A stretch of DNA of 64,000 nt, taken from positions 1,054,001-1,118,000 of the forward strand of contig NC_018941.1 in NCBI RefSeq assembly GCF_000304475.1, given 5' to 3'. Of this stretch, positions 42,261 to 53,048 are shown one piece after another. Source of the DNA: Kazachstania africana CBS 2517. Taxonomy: Eukaryota > Ascomycota > Saccharomycetes > Saccharomycetales > Saccharomycetaceae. The position numbers were made by a program, and so were the translations under genes. A model generated the notes under the pieces. The model was given only the letters and a program-made list of their open reading frames with translations, was not told the DNA's origin and did not search any database. Positions within the stretch are counted from its first letter, which is position 1; each line of letters starts with the position of its first letter.

Positions 42261-44936
42261 ATGTCCCAAACGCCTAAAGATAGCATTCCCCATCGTAACA
42301 ACAGGGGTAGTTTATTCCTTCCATATACCCCATTGACAACCCCAAGGTTGAATAGTACGTTATCATCTGCAAACGAGAGCTTTGAAGATTCGCCGTCTTC
42401 TACAAAGAGTAAAACATGGAAGGGCAAGTTTTCGAAGTTTCAAAGAAGTAGTGCCAGAAAGAAAAAGAATGAATCTCCCTCATCTGCCTTCACATTTTCT
42501 CCCATAACACGTTCTGCCACCTCATTATCGCCCTCAAATAATATAATAACTACACCATCGACGTCACATCCCGACAATCACCCTTTTAGAACATCATCAT
42601 TACCAAGACCAAATTCTCAGCTTTTCAATTCGGGCTCCAGAAGCGTTTCGAATGCATTATCGGAGTCTAAAGGGTTACGGGATGAAGTTCCTATTTCAAG
42701 CACAGTACCATTCGGCCTTCCTGTACCATCTGCATCAGAAAAGAAGTCGTTTTTAAATGCTTGCTGCACCCTGTGTGAAGAACCAATATCTAATCGAACT
42801 AATGGTGAAAGAGTGATCGAATTAGTCTGCCGCCATTTAATACATCAGGAGTGTCTCTGCGTTTCCTTTGAGACCTCAGCCCCATCAAATAACAGTGATA
42901 TGTCTTCGAATTTCCCCGAGTGTAGCAAGTGTTTGACAGAAAGACAAAGAACTGTCAAATGTGTTCCTAAAAATGATGAAATCATGGATAAACTGGTGTC
43001 TGAATTTCTGATAAAACGATCATTTTCAGACTCTCCAACCTTAACTCATCCACAATTTTCCCTTTCCACTCCTATTATATCGCCAATACCGTCACCAGTA
43101 CAACAAATAGAACGCCAATCACTTATACAACCAACACCGGTCTCAACATTAGGATCGCTAGCATTTCCATTACAGGATGCTCCAGCAACAAGGTCAAGAA
43201 TGACGCCTCTAGGAAATACTAATCGTTTTTCGTTCTTTCCTTCTTCCCATAATAGAGATGCCTCACTTTCTTCAAAATCTACTAGAGGAACTGATTTTTC
43301 TGTATTGCATAATAGCTTAAATAACACATCTAATTCATTTTTATCGAACGAAAATGTCCCAGTTCCATTACTTAGATCATACTTTTTGGAGGCATTTTTA
43401 AGTAAACACGATAAAGTACCCGGGTGGAAACTGGATTCCTTGTTTGGTTTACTACGATTAGTTGATCGATTGATGGTTTCAACAGACGGTAAGATATTTA
43501 AAGAATGTTGGTGCTATTTATTTGAACATGGAATAATTATTGCTTTTACAGACGAAAGCAAAAGCGTAACGAACAGTGACAATATCGTTCTGGAGGCCAC
43601 TTTCACTAATATCAAGATGTTTGCACCAATTGTAAATATTAAAGTTGATACAGTTGAATCTTCTGTACTTAAATGTACCATATCTCAGCATAACAAATCA
43701 GAAAATGACATTCTCTTCCTAACAGAGACTTTGAATACAGATTCCAGCCAAATCATACAAAAATGGATATCTGGATTACTAGATCCAGAATTATCCTTTA
43801 ACGAATATAATTTTACATCCACTCTACCACTTCCTCCTGTAATGAAGAACATTTCCCAGAATGATGCAAGTAGTGACACGTTTACGGGTTTAATTAGCAG
43901 CAATAAAATTCTGGAATTAACGAGCATGGAAAATAAGCATGGGAGTGTCATGATTAGAAGGGGACTCACATTGCCGAATGATGAGAATACTATTGATAAT
44001 ATGGCAACCATGATGACGACCATTAGTTCTATCTTGTCCTTGAAGAGAGAAAGACCAGATGATCTCGTCATTATTTTCCAGATCGACTTCTTTAAGGTAA
44101 AAAATAACGATGATATACTGAATTTCTATAATATTCTAAAAGCACTGCTTTTGAAGTTTCCAGAGTGTAAATTTTGTGCTGTTAATACGGCAGGATTTAT
44201 TATAGATTATGGTCTAATCACTGAAAAAGTTGAAGGTCCCGATTATTTCCAAGTGATAAACAAAGTCGACGGGACAATTAAATTCGAACCAACATGGTTG
44301 AAGTCTCTATTATTTCCCCAAGAAATAAGACATAATGTTGCAATTGTTATTGTCTCAAACAGTAGTATGGAAGCAGATAAAAGTTGTTTGCTAATGGATT
44401 ATAATCCATTCGCCAGCAATGGACGAAGAAGACCTAACGAACTCAAAGTCAAGGTAGGTTATTTGAATATTGATTATAGTGATAAAATCAATGAATTGAT
44501 AGAAATAGATTCGTGGAGCGTCTTATTGGAGGCTTTATGCTATAGCTTTACTTTGAATTTTGATGAAGATGAAGGAAGTGAGTATGACGAATCAACGGAT
44601 TCTACTTCGGTGTCTGACGCACAGTCTCTAACCACCCTTCAAATTTCAACACCAATTAACAACGGAAATTCTGACTCTCTTTCACCTCTTGAGCTGGGCC
44701 AAGAACTTAAAGCGTTAACCGTTAATGGCAGAACAGCAAAGGCTTCTGGCAAGAGTGAAATATCGGATATTACAAAGCCAGCTAAGCCATTAAACACAGA
44801 TGCTAGCCTTAACAACGCCCTATTAAATGACATTGATAAGGCAATAGCAGAATTAAATCGTGATGACCTTTTATCGCCAACTACAAAAAATAGTAGTGAG
44901 GGGAGTATACAAAGTGAATTTTATGGCTATTTATAG
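42261..44936 (+). CDS. STE5: pheromone MAP kinase scaffold Ste5
   Basis: 891-aa scaffold that binds Gbeta-gamma, Ste11, Ste7 and Fus3 at the membrane during mating. In order: a basic amphipathic plasma-membrane helix at about 51-70 (KTWKGKFSKFQRSSARKKK); a RING-H2 domain from C169-x2-C172 through CRHLIHQEC (190-198) to CSKC near 222; a PH-like region around 370-510; and a VWA-type C-terminal domain (about 580-760) that in S. cerevisiae Ste5 unlocks Fus3. Eight S/T-P sites flank the membrane helix (T4, T23, T27, S44, S72, S80, S90, T98), the arrangement by which G1 CDK blocks Ste5 recruitment. S. cerevisiae Ste5 is 917 aa. Confidence 0.95.
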   Translation: MSQTPKDSIPHRNNRGSLFLPYTPLTTPRLNSTLSSANESFEDSPSSTKSKTWKGKFSKFQRSSARKKKNESPSSAFTFSPITRSATSLSPSNNIITTPSTSHPDNHPFRTSSLPRPNSQLFNSGSRSVSNALSESKGLRDEVPISSTVPFGLPVPSASEKKSFLNACCTLCEEPISNRTNGERVIELVCRHLIHQECLCVSFETSAPSNNSDMSSNFPECSKCLTERQRTVKCVPKNDEIMDKLVSEFLIKRSFSDSPTLTHPQFSLSTPIISPIPSPVQQIERQSLIQPTPVSTLGSLAFPLQDAPATRSRMTPLGNTNRFSFFPSSHNRDASLSSKSTRGTDFSVLHNSLNNTSNSFLSNENVPVPLLRSYFLEAFLSKHDKVPGWKLDSLFGLLRLVDRLMVSTDGKIFKECWCYLFEHGIIIAFTDESKSVTNSDNIVLEATFTNIKMFAPIVNIKVDTVESSVLKCTISQHNKSENDILFLTETLNTDSSQIIQKWISGLLDPELSFNEYNFTSTLPLPPVMKNISQNDASSDTFTGLISSNKILELTSMENKHGSVMIRRGLTLPNDENTIDNMATMMTTISSILSLKRERPDDLVIIFQIDFFKVKNNDDILNFYNILKALLLKFPECKFCAVNTAGFIIDYGLITEKVEGPDYFQVINKVDGTIKFEPTWLKSLLFPQEIRHNVAIVIVSNSSMEADKSCLLMDYNPFASNGRRRPNELKVKVGYLNIDYSDKINELIEIDSWSVLLEALCYSFTLNFDEDEGSEYDESTDSTSVSDAQSLTTLQISTPINNGNSDSLSPLELGQELKALTVNGRTAKASGKSEISDITKPAKPLNTDASLNNALLNDIDKAIAELNRDDLLSPTTKNSSEGSIQSEFYGYL

Positions 44937-44984
44937 AAAACATGGATAATGCCACTACTATATTCATGATATAAATATATATAT

Positions 44985-47900
44985 TTACAAATTTCTTTTC
45001 AATCTTTCCAATTCATTGTATATGGCCAAAATCCATAAATCTCTCTCCTGTCTTGAGCGCGCCATAAATACTATTCTATTCGCTTTTATATTTAAACCAT
45101 TGAGCTTGAGCGGTGGGTTCTGTTCTTGAGGTTGATCGGCTGTAGAAACATCATAATTGACAGCGCCAGAGCATGGAGCCTCCCCTGGTGAAAATAAGTT
45201 GTCTCGTTCACCGTATAAATGCTTTGACAATTCCTTTTTACATCTAAACCAAAGCGTGAAACATCTGGATGTTTCGTTCTCAGATGACCTCCAGCCATCT
45301 GCGTATACTCTTGAAAGTGTTTGATTGCCCGGATTTAAATCATCAAAGGTTTGGCCTCTTTTTAAAAGATCCAATTCGGTTATTGCTCCGGAGTACAGGT
45401 ACGCTTCGCTAACTGATATGGTTTTGGAATGTTCATAATACACAGTCTTTTTGGCAAAGCCCGTCAGTGATCTCTGAAAGCAATTGAACACTATAAGAAA
45501 TCCTGGAACAAGGATGACATAGTGTTTTGTAAAGACTGTATGTTTCCTGGGCTTTAGAAACAACAGCCCTTTCTGCATTAGTGGCGTCAGCAAAGAAAGC
45601 CCATTAATATTAAAAAGCTTGGTGTTGGCAGTGGCCATGTCAGCAATCCATTTAGGTGAACTTTCTGCTATATTCGATTCTTCAAAATCTGAAATTTTTA
45701 GCTCATCGATATTTTTCAACTTCAAGTCCCACATGTATGTGATATCGTACCCCTGTCTTTGCTGCCAATACTTTTTCATGGCTTCTAACCTCTGAACCCA
45801 CTCACTTGCAACGGATGGGTCTGGTGCTAGCAGTTTCATCGTCAGATTATTTTCAGTAGTGATATATATGCATGATTTCGCAATTTCTTCATTATTAACA
45901 TGCTTTCCCCAAAAGGTAAAACTAATTACACTAAGAATAGTATTTTTCAGTTCATCTTTGGTTAAGTCCTTCGTGCACCCCTGTCTCACTTCTACAATTT
46001 TTGTTATATCAACCACATTGTCACTATTTAGTATTTGACAAATTCTCCGATTAAAGCCTTTGAAGGCGCGCAAGTCGTTGCTCTTAAAGTTATCATTGTT
46101 AAACTCACTGGTTAACCAGCTAATATGATTATTGGCATCTAAGGGATACGGATCTTCCTCGAAAATATTCTGCATGTTATTGAGAATAGTTTCATAATCC
46201 TGCATATTCGTTACAATTCCAGACAGATCAATTGGCACTTCTTCTGGTAGAATCGGCACAGCTTTATACGATGAAGTACAGAATAATAGATTCTCTACTG
46301 TGAAAAAATAGCATGGTTTGACACGAAGTTTTCCAAATAACAGATCCTCCTGCGCATATTTATTCGTAATTTTCAGCAAAAACCCCTCTACTGGAAACGG
46401 TTCTGTTAATATCCCCCATGTCGTAGAGATCTCCCTAGCATAGTGCTGAAGTTGCCTGAGTTCTGGTATATGAGTGTGTGACAAGGCGAAATACTCTTGT
46501 AGAAGACCAGATTCACGTCCTGGGCTCCACTCAAGTCTATCATATCTCTTAAGGTCACAACCAAGAATAACATTCGGATGTTGCCATTTTTTAACTTGAT
46601 ACCCTAGATCAGCTTGTCTTAGTATACGCAATACTGCTACAGTAAAATATCTTATCAAGGGACATGGAAAAATCCTATAGCCATTTGAAAGGAGTCCAAT
46701 TTTCAGGAATTCTGTCTCACTTTTCGCTATCTTTTCCAATTTTCGCAATGTATCATTTTGGAATACAATTCTGACAGAAAGGTTGGCGTCTGGAATACTT
46801 AAAGGAATATAATCTGGGGTAACATGGATACCCAGGATTCTTTTAAGGGAGAGATACCATCTATATGTAGACTCCAGAGTAGCACATTTTAGAATATAAA
46901 ATCTCGTTGGATGAAAATCAATACTATGTCCTTCTATGTCCTCCTCCGCTAAATAATTTTCTTTCAACGTTGAATTTTGAATGCATATTGTCTTGTCTAG
47001 AGTGTTGTAAAATTGAATTATGGTTTTCTTATTTATTATTACATCCATTCCTCCAACGTGCGCGAAACTCTTGATATTAACATTGTTGATACTACCTCCT
47101 ATCATCCTTTTTGTACTATAAAATTCAAGTATTAATGGTTTCTCAGGATTACCAGTACGATATGCAATCACAAAATATTCTTTCCATCTTTCTTCTATCC
47201 TAGTATCCACTGCTGCTGCCTCTGAAAAAAAAGGTGGAAGGTTCCTATGGCTGAGCTGTACTTTTACCAGTACAAGCATCCTCTCTTGCATCAATATTAG
47301 ATCATCATTCAAATGGGGGTCGTATCGAAGCTCTATTTCCTTATTCAGGTTCTGTGTACTATGTGATTCAATTTTTATGGCATTTTTAGTAGATTCGTTT
47401 ACATTTAGATAACTCGATTTTGCCTCGTTATCCCATGTATTATTCTGTTCAAGTTTCCCTAATAATAAAGAGTCTGAGTTGATAGGTTTTGGCTGCAGCA
47501 CATTGAAGTTTTTTCCAGGATTATTTGTGACTAAAGATTTCTCCAAATTCGGCTCATATTTAGAATCTGAATGTAAATATACTAGTTGCTCTGATATTAT
47601 TTGGTCATTCTTTGTTGGTGAAGTGTATGTTCCATCTTTGTGGCATAATATATTGGAAGATGCCTTTTTATAATAGGGAACTTCATGATTTGCGATAGAA
47701 TAACTCTTTTCCTCATCAAAATATGCTTGACACAATTTTTTATCACAGACCTTTTTGTCCAGTAACATGCAGTATTTTTGGTGTCTTTTATTTCCCTCAT
47801 GTGGTGTCGTAAGTTCTTTTTTAATAGAATCTTTTAGTACATGATCCTTAGAAATGGTCTCGATTCCCTTCAGATAAGCAGAAGTCACAAATGCTGGCAG

Positions 47901-48563
47901 TGAGTCAGGACCCCCATCTATAGTTTCACTGGATTTGTTAGTTTCCCGGCAGGAGTTCAATTTTGCTGAGGATACACTTTCAGTTGTGGAAACCCTAAAA
48001 CTTCTTACGCTTGACGAGCTTATATTAATAGGACCAAGAGCGGTATGCGTTGGATCTTTATTTCGTTTGAGAGATCTGGGACCACAGAATGTGCTCTTAA
48101 AAGAGGAGGTGGCCAACTTATATTTATAATTGTTTTCCACTCCACGTTCCCCATCGAAGTTGATGTCGCCGTTTACTTTCCCTACAAGATTAGCTCTCGA
48201 TTTATCACAATTTCGGTATATGCATTTGTAACTGTGGGTAGTGATTAGTCTGGTCCTTTTTCGCACTTTCTTTAGGGCAAAGTGTGTAATCGAGCTGATC
48301 GAATTTCTACTTTGTTTATCTATCCATTGTTTTGGAATACCGCCAAGTAATAAAACCCTTGAGTTATATGAAACCTCCATTGCAGATGCATATGCTAGCC
48401 GTTGTGCAGTAAATGTACATCTTGGGATCAGTATTGTACTTTTTGGTCCATTCGACTTATCACTGGTAATTTTGCCGCTATCCAGGTATTCTGATGTAAG
48501 ATAATCAATATATTTTTCGTCATTCGATATAATATCTATCAGCTTGTTACTACTGAGTCTCAT
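44985..48563 (-). CDS. SPO71: sporulation protein Spo71 (PH domains, prospore membrane)
   Basis: 1192-aa protein matching Spo71 (YDR104C, 1245 aa), which shapes the prospore membrane and recruits the Vps13-adaptor machinery during sporulation. The N-terminal third is disordered. The C-terminal two thirds contain two PH-type domains, one around residues 590-660 and one near the end (about 1010-1190, KGLLFLKPRKHTVFTKHYVILVPG and the closing RQERDLWILAIYNELERL). The start is the ATG at 48563 (MRLSSNKLIDI); the frame runs 23 codons further upstream but only to a GTG. Convergent with STE5, 48 bases apart. Confidence 0.9.
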   Translation of the reverse strand: MRLSSNKLIDIISNDEKYIDYLTSEYLDSGKITSDKSNGPKSTILIPRCTFTAQRLAYASAMEVSYNSRVLLLGGIPKQWIDKQSRNSISSITHFALKKVRKRTRLITTHSYKCIYRNCDKSRANLVGKVNGDINFDGERGVENNYKYKLATSSFKSTFCGPRSLKRNKDPTHTALGPINISSSSVRSFRVSTTESVSSAKLNSCRETNKSSETIDGGPDSLPAFVTSAYLKGIETISKDHVLKDSIKKELTTPHEGNKRHQKYCMLLDKKVCDKKLCQAYFDEEKSYSIANHEVPYYKKASSNILCHKDGTYTSPTKNDQIISEQLVYLHSDSKYEPNLEKSLVTNNPGKNFNVLQPKPINSDSLLLGKLEQNNTWDNEAKSSYLNVNESTKNAIKIESHSTQNLNKEIELRYDPHLNDDLILMQERMLVLVKVQLSHRNLPPFFSEAAAVDTRIEERWKEYFVIAYRTGNPEKPLILEFYSTKRMIGGSINNVNIKSFAHVGGMDVIINKKTIIQFYNTLDKTICIQNSTLKENYLAEEDIEGHSIDFHPTRFYILKCATLESTYRWYLSLKRILGIHVTPDYIPLSIPDANLSVRIVFQNDTLRKLEKIAKSETEFLKIGLLSNGYRIFPCPLIRYFTVAVLRILRQADLGYQVKKWQHPNVILGCDLKRYDRLEWSPGRESGLLQEYFALSHTHIPELRQLQHYAREISTTWGILTEPFPVEGFLLKITNKYAQEDLLFGKLRVKPCYFFTVENLLFCTSSYKAVPILPEEVPIDLSGIVTNMQDYETILNNMQNIFEEDPYPLDANNHISWLTSEFNNDNFKSNDLRAFKGFNRRICQILNSDNVVDITKIVEVRQGCTKDLTKDELKNTILSVISFTFWGKHVNNEEIAKSCIYITTENNLTMKLLAPDPSVASEWVQRLEAMKKYWQQRQGYDITYMWDLKLKNIDELKISDFEESNIAESSPKWIADMATANTKLFNINGLSLLTPLMQKGLLFLKPRKHTVFTKHYVILVPGFLIVFNCFQRSLTGFAKKTVYYEHSKTISVSEAYLYSGAITELDLLKRGQTFDDLNPGNQTLSRVYADGWRSSENETSRCFTLWFRCKKELSKHLYGERDNLFSPGEAPCSGAVNYDVSTADQPQEQNPPLKLNGLNIKANRIVFMARSRQERDLWILAIYNELERLKRNL

Positions 48564-48984
48564 ATCCCAAAAAAAACAGATGATTTTCTTCGATAACACA
48601 TGAGAAAGGTATGGATAAGATACTAAGTCCACATAGCAATTTGTAACTCGATTTTAAAAAGTGTCATTAGACCTGACGCATAGAAATACGTTTAGTATTA
48701 AGCGACTGTCATATTTTCAAATTTTTGAGAAAATCTTGACGTCTTGTGTCATGAAAATATATTATTATATATTTCTTTGAATTTTTGCGTTCATATCTGA
48801 AATATACGCTGCACTTCCTTTTGTACATCGTACATGTAAACCATTTTTATTGTAAAATGTTTGATGTTAATGATCATGGCTTCTCATCGAATATGAAATG
48901 TTTCATTTCGGAAAGTCATGACTTTATTATTGTATAAAGGGCTGAAAATCTTTCACTCTACAGAAAGTTCAGTTCATTTATCAA
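48564..48984. other. TMS1-SPO71 intergenic region
   Basis: 421 bases with the SPO71 promoter and TMS1 terminator. I looked for a middle-sporulation element and found no clear match; nothing else recognised. Confidence 0.45.
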
Positions 48985-50403
48985 CTAGTAATAATCCTCA
49001 TATCCGTATCCTTCTAGTACTACGGGCGCTAACAGGGTCCAATCAAATAGAGCATAACATATCCATGAGCTTGCAATTTTTACCCATGAATAGAAATAAG
49101 TTCTTCCTACAGGGATGAAGTTCCCTACATCATCTTTTACAACATTCACAGTCAGTAAACTTGCAATCCACTGTGTTGCAAGAAAGAAGATGAGATGGAA
49201 CAAAGTATAGTTATAAGTGGTACCAGAATATTCATCATCGTTAGCTATATGATTAGTGGAACTTATGGTAGGTTCAGACATCCATGTAACATCATGTAAT
49301 GCACTTTCGGGTAATGAACCTTCCTCGACTGCTTGCTTTATCGCCTCATATCTCATTTGACGTCTCGTTTGGCCCTCCAATCCTTCATATTCAACGTCAT
49401 CTCCTAAAAATATTTCACCATTTCTGTTTGTCCCCTGAAATGCACTATTAGAAGCAGCTCTTGTTGTGGTATATGCTATAGCAATAAAAGTGAACAGAGA
49501 TCCTAAGATCACACTTGCATTACGAGTACTATTCGATCTGACTAACGGATTGCACAACTTGTCATCAGGTTCGGACGCCATTGCACTCATTGTCAGATAT
49601 GTACAATAAACTGATACCATACTACTTTGAGCCAAACCAGACTTCGGATTTGCCCTTTGAATTTTTGGACTAACGGATAGAAAGGTAGTAATGAGAGATA
49701 AGATCAAATTGATAGTCACAGCTGACTGATTCATATTACATTGGTCCTTGCAGAACACAATGAACATTACGGCGGTCATAATTATGGAACCTGTGTACAT
49801 TCCAGCTGTTCCGATAACCAAAAATCTCTGCCATAAATCTGAATGTTCGTCTTCCAGTTCAACATGATATATACAGGTTTCTGCCCATTCGTGTGAAAAG
49901 TCAACTAAAAGAATCAAACCAACCAAGATAAAAATACCACCACTTGGAACGGACACCCATTTCGAAATGAAGACAAAGAAATTATTTGATATGAAGAAGG
50001 AGAAAATAACCAATATAATGTAAACGAAAAACTTTAAACCCCACCAAGAATTTTGCAAAGCTGCTCTTTGATCTTTTGTAGACTTTACACCTATCATTAC
50101 GGCCGCCAAAAATAAATGTAGTAACCCTAGGGCAAAATTTAGTCTATGAACTGTGAAAAATCCACACTCTCCTGTCTCTGTACAGCTTTTATCTGGCCAT
50201 AGTAATGCTTTATTAGTTGACATAGTTACCCATGATATTAGTGAGTTAAGGAGTAGCGCAGCAGCATATAGTAGACGAGTTCCCAGCGACGACGATGCCA
50301 TCGACGTCATTGTCTTAGAGATCAGACTAGAAAAGCAACCTCCCATGCAAGAGGCAACAAAAGTTGTTCCCATAGTGATGGGTATTGATATTATTGCGCC
50401 CAT
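48985..50403 (-). CDS. TMS1: serine incorporator family protein Tms1
   Basis: 472-aa vacuolar membrane protein of the Serinc/TDE1 family (S. cerevisiae Tms1 is 473 aa). About ten membrane segments are visible, starting directly after MGAIISIPITMGTTF. Family hallmarks include CMGGCFSSLISKT near the N-terminus, TRLLYAAALLLNSLISW, and the closing FYSWVKIASSWICYALFDWTLLAPVVL. The biochemical role of the yeast protein is unknown. Divergent from ARP10 as in YDR105C/YDR106W. Confidence 0.95.
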   Translation of the reverse strand: MGAIISIPITMGTTFVASCMGGCFSSLISKTMTSMASSSLGTRLLYAAALLLNSLISWVTMSTNKALLWPDKSCTETGECGFFTVHRLNFALGLLHLFLAAVMIGVKSTKDQRAALQNSWWGLKFFVYIILVIFSFFISNNFFVFISKWVSVPSGGIFILVGLILLVDFSHEWAETCIYHVELEDEHSDLWQRFLVIGTAGMYTGSIIMTAVMFIVFCKDQCNMNQSAVTINLILSLITTFLSVSPKIQRANPKSGLAQSSMVSVYCTYLTMSAMASEPDDKLCNPLVRSNSTRNASVILGSLFTFIAIAYTTTRAASNSAFQGTNRNGEIFLGDDVEYEGLEGQTRRQMRYEAIKQAVEEGSLPESALHDVTWMSEPTISSTNHIANDDEYSGTTYNYTLFHLIFFLATQWIASLLTVNVVKDDVGNFIPVGRTYFYSWVKIASSWICYALFDWTLLAPVVLEGYGYEDYY

Positions 50404-50571
50404 ATATTAATGTCCTTATTACTTTTTTATATTAATGGTTGCAGTTTGAAGTTGCAATATGGATGAAGTTTTTTGAGGGATTGTTCCTTTTATCATATTG
50501 CGAGAAAAAAAATCCAGCTTTTCTCGAGAGTTCAAGATTATTTAATATTTGATCATTGAAAAACCACTTCG

Positions 50572-51396
50572 ATGAGCAATGCAGTTATTATTAACATCAG
50601 TGCTGATGGAGTGCAATTACAAATTGATGATAGGATTGGAGCTCCGGTTGTGATTAAAGAAGCCTGTCATATTGATGATATTGACGCTCTGTGTGACACA
50701 ATAAAGAATGCACTAAATGTGCTAACTGTAAGTCAACTGGAAGCCGCCGAAATTTTTGTAATTGAAGCAATACTGTATCCAGTTACATTCAAGAAGCAGT
50801 TGTGTGATCTCTTTTTCAAGACGTTGAACTGTTCCTCAGCAACTTTTCTTCCGAGTCCTTTGATGCATTGTATTGCAAATGATATATCTGCAGCGATCGC
50901 CGTCGAAATAGATTACAATTATATTACATGTACCCCAGTGTATGACTACCGTATACTTGAAAATGGAATTAAAGTGTCGAAAAGAAGTTCTAGGCGGCAG
51001 AATGGCTCAAGAAACAATTCTGGAAATAAAAATACAGCAACCGCACTCACTGGAGACACGAGTCACAATGATGACGATGATGATGAATTTTCACTGAATA
51101 CACTTATTAGAAATGTCTTTGAAGTATTACCTATTGATATAAGAGCCATTTTGAGAGATCGGATTTTTCTTATAGGCAGAGACGTCGATGAGATATTGCA
51201 AGCTGTTCAACCCTCAGATCTTACTACGGGTGCGTATAAATTCCTGATATCAAAGGGTTCTCTTTGTGGCGGTCAGCATTATTTGGATATCCTTCGAGCC
51301 TGCGAAACAAGCCACGTCATGACTGTATCAAGAAATGCATATAACGGCAATTGGGCAACTATACCAGATTGGTACAATATCAAGTTCCTATCTTGA
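50572..51396 (+). CDS. ARP10: dynactin-associated actin-related protein Arp10
   Basis: 274-aa divergent actin-related protein (S. cerevisiae Arp10 is 284 aa), a pointed-end-type subunit of the yeast dynactin complex needed for nuclear migration with dynein. Sequence conservation with actin is low, as usual for this family; seen are the N-terminal beta strands (NAVIINISADGVQLQID) and the C-terminal GGQHYLDILRACE and WATIPDWYN. A basic/Asn-rich insert followed by an Asp run lies at about 140-172. Assigned mainly on position after TMS1 and length. Confidence 0.85.
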   Translation: MSNAVIINISADGVQLQIDDRIGAPVVIKEACHIDDIDALCDTIKNALNVLTVSQLEAAEIFVIEAILYPVTFKKQLCDLFFKTLNCSSATFLPSPLMHCIANDISAAIAVEIDYNYITCTPVYDYRILENGIKVSKRSSRRQNGSRNNSGNKNTATALTGDTSHNDDDDDEFSLNTLIRNVFEVLPIDIRAILRDRIFLIGRDVDEILQAVQPSDLTTGAYKFLISKGSLCGGQHYLDILRACETSHVMTVSRNAYNGNWATIPDWYNIKFLS

Positions 51397-51533
51397 CTGC
51401 ATAAAAGATAGAATTTCCAATATAGATATAGGACTGACACCAAAGACACACAACATCTGATCCTATTTTTTCCCACGATTGAACTTATTAGATATTAGAA
51501 GTTTATAGTATATTATATCATTCATATATATGC

Positions 51534-52523
51534 TTAATATTTACATAATTCCTTCAAATTTTTTAAGAAAGAACCTTTGTCATATATATTTGGAATTTCA
51601 TCATGATGGGTAATCGGTCTGAAATTAACTGGGCAATAGATGGTATGATCGTATGCATTTGTGCTATAAAATCTTGTTGCCTGGCCAGCAGGCTCTTCAG
51701 GGTGAGCAATTAACCATTGTCCATTATCAGTTCTTATCAATCTACCTTCCCTCATAAATTCTTGTATTGTGAACCACTTATCCTTTTCGTTTGTTGTCAT
51801 TCCATCGTATACTAAAGCAAATTGTAAGTAAGTGAAGACTAGCAAAATAGCAAAGAAAGCACCACTCAAAATTAAAAATGTTAGAACGATATTTGGAAAA
51901 CCAATATCAGAATATGCTGTCAGTAAAATAATTCTTAAAAATGCGTATCCTAATAACAATGTGTTTGAAACAAGGAAGGTATAAAAATATTGATAGTTTC
52001 CTAATCCAATACAATTATTTGCCCATATACAATGATGATCCGAAAGAAGAACACATCTATTACAAATGTTGCAATGTTTCGATCTGGCGGGCTTTTCTAA
52101 ACGGCATGTACTACAGAACGTGTTGGGATAAAAGATCAAACTGTCAAATTCAAAATCTTGGTATGGACTCGAGTTAAAGCCCAATGATGATTCTGGTCGG
52201 ATTCTCATTGTGAGAATACCTGACAATAGAGAAATCAAGAGGCTAAATGGAATTATCACCCATCTTTCTAGTATAGTAAGTTGACTTTTGATGATGGGAT
52301 TTAACTTTGTAAAATATAGCAATACCATATACGTATATAATGTGACGTAGAAAATTGGTACGAGGTGGTACTTCCACTTATATTTGCGATCATCTTTCAA
52401 AAATGGTACGAAAATTCGCTGGTAATAAAAGGAAAACAACCAGAACTCTTTTAAAGTGGGTGATAGCAACAAAAATATTATCTGAGAGATGACGAAAATG
52501 TTGAGCAATATCCTAAACATCAT
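51534..52523 (-). CDS. SWF1: DHHC palmitoyltransferase Swf1
   Basis: 329-aa ER enzyme that palmitoylates SNAREs and other proteins near their membrane anchors. The cysteine-rich domain runs from about 137 to 187: [21 protein letters not shown] followed by DHHC at 162-165 (catalytic C165) and NNCIG. Two membrane segments precede it and two follow; the C-terminal TTNEKDKW (TTxE motif) and NAYDH (aromatic C-terminal motif) are typical. The start is the ATG at 52523; the preceding codon is a TTG. S. cerevisiae Swf1 is 336 aa (YDR126W). First gene of the inverted YDR126-119 block. Confidence 0.96.
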   Translation of the reverse strand: MMFRILLNIFVISQIIFLLLSPTLKEFWLFSFYYQRIFVPFLKDDRKYKWKYHLVPIFYVTLYTYMVLLYFTKLNPIIKSQLTILERWVIIPFSLLISLLSGILTMRIRPESSLGFNSSPYQDFEFDSLIFYPNTFCSTCRLEKPARSKHCNICNRCVLLSDHHCIWANNCIGLGNYQYFYTFLVSNTLLLGYAFLRIILLTAYSDIGFPNIVLTFLILSGAFFAILLVFTYLQFALVYDGMTTNEKDKWFTIQEFMREGRLIRTDNGQWLIAHPEEPAGQATRFYSTNAYDHTIYCPVNFRPITHHDEIPNIYDKGSFLKNLKELCKY

Positions 52524-53048
52524 CAATTAGGAGCTCTGCAACTCGTAGTGCCTCGATGCAATTGTTCAAGTGTGAAGTGTCTCTAACAGCATCGCGCATC
52601 GATGAAATTTTCATAGTAGATATTTCATTTTAACTGGAATCATTTTTAGCTGAGAAGCACAGAAAACAGGCAGCTGTCCGCCAATTGTCATATCAATAAA
52701 TCAATTAGTTCTTTTGGAATACCAACATTTCAACTAGGATGGCCCTTTAGTCACCAGCGTGCAAGTCATCATAGCTCGAGCAAGTAGATAACTGATTCAT
52801 CCAGTTTTCTAAACTTCTCTAAGTACAAAATTTCCTCTTCTAACGGATTTCAAGGCGGTCGCCCTTTACCAATAACCGGTTATATAACATGATATATTTC
52901 AGTCTTCCGATAACCCTTACGAGCTATATGACTGTTGGATTTTAGAATTGATCGTATTTTTGAAGTTTTTTGGGAACACTTAAATAATATCACAGGTTCA
53001 AAATAATTCTAATCCTTTTTTTTAAAGGCACTTTGCATTTAGTAATTG
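52524..53048. other. intergenic region between divergent SWF1 and ECM18-like
   Basis: 525 bases with two divergent promoters; no gene, repeat or clear site seen. Confidence 0.45.

Noticed and set aside
48900..48925. Second TTTCCGAAA match on the minus strand as a centromere candidate
   Set aside because: Lies in the short TMS1-SPO71 region without an AT-rich 80-base partner; gene order here is continuous with S. cerevisiae YDR104-105, not a centromere.
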